A DNA stretch of 64,000 nt. Source: Linnemannia schmuckeri. Its lineage: Eukaryota > Mortierellomycota > Mortierellomycetes > Mortierellales > Mortierellaceae. Made by a program: the position numbers and the translations under genes. The DNA is taken from positions 558,001 through 622,000 of the forward strand of contig JANATG010000020.1 of the NCBI GenBank assembly GCA_029449235.1. The letters are read 5' to 3'. The notes beneath the pieces were generated by a model that was not told the DNA's origin, searched no databases, and was given only the letters and a program-made list of their open reading frames with translations. Each line of letters begins with the position of its first letter. The first letter of the stretch is position 1. Positions 56,711-64,000 of the stretch are shown in pieces.

Positions 56711-58058
56711 GTCCAGGCAAGCGTATCTCGATTCCTGATGGTGGTCAGACGAGATACAGAAAGATAAGAAAAGTTGAGGAGAGGACGATAATAATGCGAG
56801 GTCAAGGGGTCGTCTCAGGAGGAAGGGTCGAAGGTAGAAATGGGAATGTCGAGGATGGAAGTTGTTCTTTTAGTTAATCTGTTCCTTGTTGGTGAAAAAG
56901 GATGGCAATGGCACAAGTGAGAATGCAAACACTGTTGAGGGTCCGAAGAAGTGAATGAAGAAAGAGAGACGGGAAAAGTGTGACGAGTGGAAAGAGGCGT
57001 TGTTGGTGCAAGCTCAAGGCTAGTGTCAGAGTAAATTGTTGTAGTTAAGAGTGCTTGAAGTGAAAAAGAGCAAAGGAAGGAAGAAAGAAGAGAAGAAAGA
57101 GAGAGCAGAAAAAGGCGATAAAAAATGAACGAGACGATAAAAAGGTATGGCGAAGCAGGCCAAGTAAATGACGAATTCAGCAGATTGACAACAAAGCACA
57201 GGAGTATGTTCAAAGTGTATGAAAAAAGGGCGAGTGGAGCTTGCTATTGTTGCTGCTTGCTGCTTAGAAGAGTAGAGCGTAGCGTTATGGTCGTGTGTGT
57301 CGTGTGTGTCGTGTGTGTGGATGTGGTCTTTTTTTGTTTTTTGTTGTTCAAAAAGTAATTAATATTGGTATGAGCGAGCAAATGTGTGGGATCGAGGTGA
57401 TGGGTGCTGTTAGCAATAGTGGGGGGCGTGTGATGGGAGGTGGGGTGACGAATGAGAAGGAAGAAGAAGAAGCTGCTGCTGCAGTATGAATAGCAAAGGG
57501 GAATAAAGGGAAGAGAGGAAGGAAAGAAGGGAAAGGAAAGGAAGGGAAGGGAAGGAAGAAAAGGAAGGCCACAACAGCAGACCAGAATTGAAAAGAGGAA
57601 GCGGCGAAGCACGAGGGCGTGAAGAACGAGAGACGAAGCAGCGCGGTGGTTTGACTGCCTGTCTTACGTTGTGTTAAAATGACTGAAGTAAAGCAAGGGA
57701 GAGGAAGGACGAGGACGAGAGAGAGAGAGGCACACAGACAGAAGAATAGAAGACGAATGGGAACACAAAAAGAACGATGAATTACACCTCTGTGGGCTAC
57801 TACCCCCGCTTCTGTCGTGTCTCACTGATGTACGACAAAAGGAAGGGGGAGGGACATATTGTCTTTTTGGTTGCTTGCCTCCTGTTGTGTGCAAGGGTAC
57901 CTTCTTCAACATACGTAAGTAATCCATACAATGCTGCCCATGCCCGTCTCCGCCCATGGTTTCCTGAACCCAATTGGTCACAAGTCACGTTTTCGTAATG
58001 GCGATAGCTGCGTTGCATGTATTTTTTTAATCATTCTCCAGATATGCTACTTCAACAA
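56711..58058. other. Intergenic: ATG11 upstream region and 3' flank of the hydroxylase gene
   Basis: 1.35 kb without a gene. The sequence is purine-rich on the plus strand from 56.77 to 57.15 kb and again from 57.42 to 57.78 kb, so the ATG11 leader is pyrimidine-rich on its own strand. A tandem TCGTGTGTG repeat (three units) lies at 57288-57318. Nothing with coding character was found. Confidence 0.55.
57288..57318. repeat. Short tandem repeat TCGTGTGTG x3
   Basis: Three near-perfect 10-base units (G-TCGTGTGTG) upstream of ATG11, continuing into GTGTGGATGTGG. Non-coding. Confidence 0.85.
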
Positions 58059-59335
58059 CTACTCCTGTTTGAGCTCAGCCTGCTGCTTCATGGCAGCTGC
58101 TGCAGCTGCGGCGGCACGAAGCCGCTTCTTCTCCTCCGCCATCTCACGAGTGCCTGCTGTCCCATGAAGCCAATCCAACACTCCCACAGGGCCATAATTC
58201 TTGTTGAATACCTCGTGATGGTAGTCGTGTCCCAATGGCGATGGGAACAACGGCAGCTGGAATCCACAGTGTGAGTTGATTGCATTCGTTTGCCCTAATT
58301 GGAGGTACATTGAGAGAAGTCAGTCCAGGGCATCTTGACAACAAATTAGACATCGCTCTTGTTGAACAGGAGCGACAAATTGCAAAGATAGAAGATGCTG
58401 TTAACAAGGACCCAAGTGTGCGAAAGAAGAGAAAAAAACATAACGAGACGTACCGATGGTGATCCAGAGCCAGAGGGTCAAGACATGCGACTTCATGACA
58501 ACAGGTCCCAGCAGTAGAGGCGACAGGTTGCACATGAAGTGTTCCAAAGGATGGCAGTAAATAGCTAACCATACACCCCCATTTGGATACAACAAAGATA
58601 GTTAGAACAACTTGAACACAGCAAACAAAATCTCATGCAACACAAATTCACTAGGCCAGGACACTAATGCGTTCAACAATACAGGTATTGTAACTTACCG
58701 GCGATGCCAATGGGCGCAGTGAAGAGATGATGCTGCTTATGAATCTTCTTATAAAACCTTGGAAGATGCAACAACCGATGTCCATAATAAAATCCAACCT
58801 CCTCAATCACCAAAAACCCAAGCATCTCCTTCGCAACCCCCAACATCGTTGGAAACTCCATTCCAATCGGGTTTCCCCTCAAATCCATCAACTTATACAA
58901 CAACAAGCCCGTCGGCACACCGACTAGGAACTGATTCTGTAATGCCACCCAAAAGGCCTTCCAATACCATTCCTGTGTAGGAACCTTTTGAGGTTGAATC
59001 TTGTACCGCCAAAAGGATTTCGGGAACTGGTAGAGGTCGAGGATGGCGAGGAGGGAGACCCAGAACCAGAATCCGACTTGGGAGACGATGAAGGATCCGC
59101 CGAGGATGATCACGGGTTTTGAATAGTTGGCGAGGATGTGGGACCAGAAGCGGTCCCCGTAGGTGTGGAGAGAGCCAAAGAAGAGGGCGATGACGACAGA
59201 GTAGAAGAAGACATCGCCGACTTCGAAGAGGGCTTTTGTGGAGTGGAGGACGGTCGGGCCCCATTCGTCTGGGAGGGAGGCGTCCTGCTCTTGTTCGGGA
59301 TCGACATGCTTCAACTCGGACGACGACGCGGTCAT
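58059..59335 (-). CDS. FAXDC2-like fatty acid hydroxylase / sterol C4-methyl oxidase superfamily
   Basis: Three exons (58699-59335, 58454-58564, 58059-58294) join in phase to 327 aa. The three diiron histidine boxes are complete: HRLLH (186-190), HKQHH (199-203) and HDYHH (272-276), with the preceding INSHCGF (His258) also conserved. Membrane segments lie near 42-62, 76-98, 126-148 and 163-182. The stretch HRLLHLPRFYKKIHKQHHLF and the end GPVGVLDWLHGT resemble human FAXDC2 more than Erg25, which has a different His-box spacing and C-terminus. Members are ER enzymes that hydroxylate lipid or sterol methyl groups with O2 and cytochrome b5/NADPH. The substrate here is unknown, and sterol C4 demethylation is the main alternative. 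The C-terminus is Ala/Lys/Glu-rich. Confidence 0.9.
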
Positions 59336-60315
59336 TCTTTTTTCCTTGTTGTTGGTAGGAAGAAGGTGAAAGCTGAAAAGTGTTGGAATGAAGAATGAAG
59401 AAGAAGAAAAGGTAATCAGGAATGAGAAGAAAGCAAGAAAGAAAAAGAGAAGAGATTGTGTGACAAGAGACTTTTTTTTCTTTTCTAGAGGTGTGCGAGG
59501 GGTGTGGAGAAGAAGGTTTTCCTAGAGCACTGTATCCGAGGTATTTGTACTTCTTTCATACCCATGAGTGATGTGGAGAACGAGCTACAGAGAAAGACAC
59601 AAACTGGATCGCTGCTGTCCTCCTACACATAGTTCACAGCCAACTAGAGCGCATTTTGCCCAAACAAGTAGGAGTCCTGACAAAGCGCAATTGTCCGCTT
59701 TTGGCAATGCATCCCATCCTCACAACTTTCTTTCCTTAATCCACCAGCAGGGTGCTCTCACGTGTGCACAGAAGCATTATGCCCTGCATCACTCTCTTAG
59801 TTTTCTTTATTCCCTACACTCTCCCATCCCTCGTTTCTGTTTGTCTTCGTGGGTATATCTCCATGTACTGTAGTACACTCTGTTTCAAAAGAGGGCGCGC
59901 CCGCGCTTCTTGAGCCACGGATAAAAAACAAGTCATCTACCTCTGTTCCTGTTCCTGCTCGTTTCTGTCTCTTCACTACTGAGCAGTTTCCATGTGCTTT
60001 TTTGTAGCAGCCCCGTAAAATCAAAGTACTCATCTCACCCAATTCAATTAGTTCATTCTCCTTCATCTCCACGAGCACCATATCCTAGCCCTCTTCCACT
60101 TCAAGTTACAGTTCTCTCGCCCCTTTCCGAACCGAGCATCATTAACCAAGGACAACCATATCACCTCATCACTTCCATATGAATCCATCCATCTCCATCG
60201 TAGTTTTAGCAATTCTCCCCAAACAACGCAACATCCTCATGACACTCCCTTTCAACACATCAACGTGCGCGCGGCAAAAATCTTTATAACAATCCCTACA
60301 AGACCGTATGTTCTT
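59336..60315. other. Intergenic: hydroxylase promoter and NIPA 3' flank
   Basis: 980 bases. The first 200 are purine-rich (pyrimidine-rich leader on the hydroxylase strand). The right part is CA/CT-rich and should include the 3' UTR of the transporter that stops at 60316. A GGGCGCGCCC palindrome lies at about 59893-59902. No gene seen. Confidence 0.55.
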
Positions 60316-63300
60316 TTATTGCTGCTGACGAGAGGAATCATCGCCTTTAGGAACACTGCCTTTGCGTCTGGCCTGAGTAGGCGACACCGTAGATGAATCC
60401 CCATCCTGAGCAACAGTCGAACCACTACCACTACCGCCAGTCTTCTTTTTAGGTCGCTGGACATGATGAGGGTGATGTTGACTTGCTTCAGTTAAAGACG
60501 ACGGATGCAATGGCGGCAATGACGACGCCCAACCCTCCGGCTCATACGACGACAATGTCGGATGACTCGATCCCGTAGGCGATTTCAAAGTCCGGAACGA
60601 AAATGTTGACCCTTCGCCCGGATGATGATGTACTTTGGTCGGACTGGCGGTCAAAATTCCTCCAGCCATGGGAAACTTTGATGACGCCCGAGGGGTCGAA
60701 GACGAGACAGAGTCGATCGACCGAGCTACACTCGTCATAAACTCGTGTTCACTCGGCGAAGGGAGTGCGTGTCGGTCTCCTCTCCGTCCATGAGGAGGTC
60801 CTGGAACTGCTACTCCAGCGGATGTTTTGATCTTTGGTGGCAATGGCGGCACTTCTCTGTTGTTGTTGTTCTCTCTCAGCATTGGTGTCGAAATTTTGCG
60901 CCGAGGCTGCTTATAAATTCCGTCTTGGGACTGAGAGCGCTCCTGCAGGTGAGGCGCATGAAACCGTGGATCAATTGATCCACTACCACCTGGTTGAGTC
61001 AGGCGTGAGAATTGGAGAGGTGATGGCTGGGGCTGTTGTTGCTGCTGAATATGTGTCTGGTATGAACTGCCATAGTTGAGTTCGGGGTGTAGGAGCGACG
61101 TGCTCGAGGGGTATGTAGTGATGGAGGGCGGAGGGAAAATGCCACTGCATGCTGAACTCGATCTTGATCCAAGTCCTGGGCGTGGTGGCAGTAGAGGTGC
61201 TGTTTGGTTAAGACTGTGTATGCTCCCGCGCCGTTCTTCATTCTTATGAGCAGTGTAGTTTTCCATGACTTTTTCTATTGTCGTAAAGTATAAAATAAGA
61301 CATTAGCAACCATACCCTCGTTTCAGTTGCTTGGGACACTCACACACCGTACCAACAAATGTAATGTACCTAGACCAAGTAAGCTGGTATGGCGAGAGCC
61401 GACAGCTGCGAGGACATTGTGCATGCTGCTGGTAAGCGAGAATCCTGCTTCTCTGTGCATTGGCATTGACTGCTTGGCAGAAGTTCCCAAGAGCGGCACA
61501 GAAGCATTCTGACCAAACGAATCCCCTGTGGCTGTTGAGCGCGGAGGACGGTTGGGGTGAGATGAGACCCCATAGCTCATATCCCGAGGCTGTGCTCGAC
61601 CTTGCTCTAGGAAAAGATCCGACCTGCTATGCTCTGGCTGGTATAAAACTCTGTTTGGTGGGTACAGGTCAAATGACGAACGCTGAGGGATGGGTGCATA
61701 ATGCTGATGTGAAGCCATAGTCCAGTCTGGGTTGATGACGGGCGAGTCGATCACATCCTTTTCACGGTGTGAGGTGATGAAGTAAACGCCGAGGAAGGTC
61801 ATGCAACAGCCTGTCAAGAAGTGAAGTCCCTTGTTGAAGTCCATCTCGTCAAAGTCGTTGTACAGAATTCCTGATCCAATGATTGCGCTGGTTGTAAAGA
61901 GAACAAACTGAGTCGGGATAACTTGCTAAAGTCGATGTGAGTGAAAGTAGACATCAAATTATTAGCTGAAGACAAGACGCAAAGGTATGGAAATAAATTC
62001 ATGTAAGGAATTCTCACTTACGGTGGAGTCAAAGCGCTGGAGAGACTTGTTGAGGAACTTGATTTGCAAGACGGCAGTCGAGACGAGTACAAACACCAGG
62101 AGATAGGAGATTGGGTATGTAAACATCTTGTAAAAGGACAAACTCAGCAGCGATGAGACACCTTTTGTTGCCAAGACGGTGTAACCACCTATGTCATGTT
62201 GGATATGCAGGCATACAAAAACATTGAGAGCGCACAGTTAGTGTCAATGTCCGCCGCCCTTTTTTTTTTTCCTTTCTCATCTCCCTCCGCTTCTCCAATC
62301 TTCTCCAATCGACTAACAGGTTTTTTTTCTTTTTCTTCTTCATTTTCCTTACCAAAGATGGCCACAACGGAGAGATCAATAAAGATGTACTCGCTTCCAA
62401 TGGTGTCCGACAGTGAAATAAGGACGCCAAGAGCAACGCAACTGATGATAAAGTAGACGAGGAACTGTGTCTGAAGCAAAGCCGCGGCCATTGTCTCAGG
62501 GGTCAACTATTGATAACGATAGAGGGGCAAAAGGGGAAGAGCAACAAGTTGTTAATAATGGAAGTGCACACTCCCCCCTGACTGACTTGTGAAAAAGTTC
62601 TTGACAAAAACAAAAACAGCAGGAACAGCAACAACAGCGACCACAGCAACAACGGCAACAACAGCGCCAAGCCCACAGCCATCTTCTGTCTGTACCTTTA
62701 TCTCATTCTCCTTTGAGTTGATCACGACAACAACAGTTCCGATGATGGCAATGACAATGCCCAAGAGGTCGCGGCGTCGAAAAGGTTCCCGTAACATGAG
62801 CGGTGCGAGGATGACATTGCTGATCAAGGCAACAGTGCCTAAGGGTGCGATGATGGATGCTGCAGCGTAGCCATAAGCCATAAAGTTACCGCACTCGCCG
62901 AGGATCATCAGAGTCATTCCGGTCCACCAGGCCTTGGATTGCAAATAGGCCGTGTCGGAGCCAGAATCGGTGCTCTTACAGTCGTCCTGTCCGGGTCTTT
63001 GTGGTGCCATCGCAAGGGTGTCGCTCTGTTCGCTAGTATCGCTATTGTGGTTGCTGTGGCCAGAGTGGACACTGCTCCTGCTACTATGGCTGCTTTGAAA
63101 ACTGTGTACACTTGCACGGTCTGTATCCACATGGTGTTGGTGTTGGCGTTGGTGTTGGTATTGGTATGAATGTGTGGAGGTGACTACGCTAGAAAGTCCC
63201 TGGGTATCATGAAGAGTGTTGAATGGCTCCTCAGCGTGGTAGGGAGACGGGGTCATGACTAGCTTTGGGTCCGTGCTCATCGTTCCTGCGCCAGGCTGGA

Positions 63301-63867
63301 GTTGGTTATGAGCATATTTCTGGATATTGAGCGCCACCGAGATAAGTATCTGTTTTATGACGACGGCACGATGGTGCGGAAAATATAAAAAGAAAAGGCC
63401 AGGCCGAAGGTCAGTGAGTGTCCCAACGCCAAAGTCCAAGGTAGTTAGGTCAGGTCAGCTTCCCTGCTTGCACTGACTCTGCTGCTGTTGACTCTTGAAC
63501 AGCAGTAGGTGGTGTGTGTGGAAAGGCATGTGTGTGTGAGAGAGAGTGATGATGCAAAACACCTGCATTCATATGTCGGTCGTCGTTGCTGCTACTCACG
63601 TTTCCCGAGATGGCAATGATAACCCCGATGTACGAATGGACCTACAAAGAGTCGAGGAAGAAGTGGAACAACACCGGGTGAACTGTCAGTCCCAAGAAGA
63701 GAGAGTCATTATCGAGATAAAATAAGAAAAAAAAAGAGACTTTTCATTCAAGATCGTCGGGATCCCCTGTTTGTAAAGAGGGACTGTATGCTGCAAGTGT
63801 GAATGTGTGGTGAAGTAGGTCATTGGCTTTTTACATTGATTTCTGGGAACTCGTCGATTGGCCACAT
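60316..63867 (-). CDS. NIPA-type (DUF803) magnesium transporter with long C-terminal tail
   Basis: Seven exons (63835-63867, 63600-63641, 62696-63349, 62353-62506, 62022-62188, 61370-61925, 60316-61274) join in phase to 854 aa. The first two coding exons are only 33 and 42 bases. The first membrane helix is built from exons 2-3 (VHSYIGVIIAISGNILISVA, then LNIQKYAHNQL). A Ser/His/Gln-rich insert (about 65-150) separates it from the NIPA core: KAWWTGMTLMILGECGNFMA, ASIIAPLGTVALISNVILAP, LMLREPFRRRDLLGIVIAI. Further helices follow to FLTGCCMTFLGVYFITSHRE near residue 400. The last 450 residues are Ser/Pro/Gln-rich and look disordered. NIPA proteins are Mg2+ transporters of plasma or endosomal membranes. 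The usual animal family length is 330-450 aa, so this protein is about twice as long because of the loop and tail. Confidence 0.9.
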
Positions 63868-64000
63868 AGTGAGAATGAGGCTTGAGTAGAGAGGAAAGAA
63901 GGCAAGGCGAGTGTTGCTGTTATGTTGACGGCGAGTAAAGGGAGTAGAGTAGAGAAAAGTGGGGAGCGAATGGAGTAAGTGTGTGAATGGGGTATGAAGA
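63868..64000. other. 5' flank of the NIPA-type gene
   Basis: Purine-rich on the plus strand, so the leader of the transporter is pyrimidine-rich on its own strand. No gene signal is visible before the window ends. Confidence 0.5.

Noticed and set aside
1..64000. tRNA, rRNA, CRISPR arrays, transposase or reverse transcriptase genes
   Set aside because: I looked for GTTCRANNC B-box motifs with paired arms, for direct-repeat arrays and for integrase/RT motifs, and saw none that held up by eye.

Overview
The window is nuclear DNA of a filamentous fungus. It has spliced genes with short GT-AG introns (about 50-350 bases), a TACTAAC-like branch site in places, pyrimidine-rich leaders upstream of start codons, and long purine/pyrimidine-skewed gaps. 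The gene content (an Atg11/FIP200-type autophagy scaffold with a ubiquitin-like N-terminus, a FAXDC2-type hydroxylase, a NIPA magnesium transporter, a chitin-binding glyoxal oxidase, and a local cluster of F-box/leucine-rich proteins) fits an early-diverging fungus. Mortierellaceae is my best guess, by inference only. I found no tRNA, rRNA, CRISPR array or intact transposon.

Layout. 1.8-3.1 kb: Nbp2/Skb5-like SH3 protein (-). 6.7-8.7 kb: MFS transporter of the anion:cation symporter family (+). It converges on 8.9-11.0 kb: alpha-arrestin with a PPxY motif (-). 13.7-16.7 kb: ferric reductase (-) with an extra membrane hairpin in its C-terminal half. 16.7-21.7 kb: gene-poor. 21.7-25.3 kb: large disordered protein with a homeodomain-like segment and an AT-hook (-), divergent from 26.1-26.8 kb ISA1 iron-sulfur assembly protein (+). 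27.0-30.8 kb: two decayed genes abutting head to tail, an F-box/LRR relic and a serine carboxypeptidase relic truncated at the junction (-). 31.2-33.6 kb: secreted CBM18-glyoxal oxidase (-). 36.4-39.9 kb: EST1/SMG7-like protein (-), divergent from a 74-codon, strongly codon-biased small gene at 40.6 kb (+). 42.0-47.7 kb: F-box/LRR cluster with two intact genes and three relics (all -). 48.7-56.7 kb: ATG11 (-), eight exons and 1952 aa. 58.1-59.3 kb: FAXDC2-like hydroxylase (-). 60.3-63.9 kb: NIPA-type magnesium transporter with a long disordered tail (-).

Most genes are housekeeping or trafficking functions with no operon-like organisation. Two neighbourhoods are of biological interest. The first is the transporter/arrestin convergent pair; arrestins are ubiquitin-ligase adaptors for transporters. 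The second is the accessory stretch at 27-48 kb, which holds an extracellular H2O2-producing oxidase, a dead secreted peptidase and a fast-turnover F-box family. Gene models below were built by hand. Except for the single-exon genes and the relics, every model was checked for GT-AG sites and for reading-frame phase across each junction. I did not find a convincing wholly new system. The best leads are the unusual ferric reductase architecture, the orphan 74-aa gene, and the mutation pattern of the fused pseudogenes.
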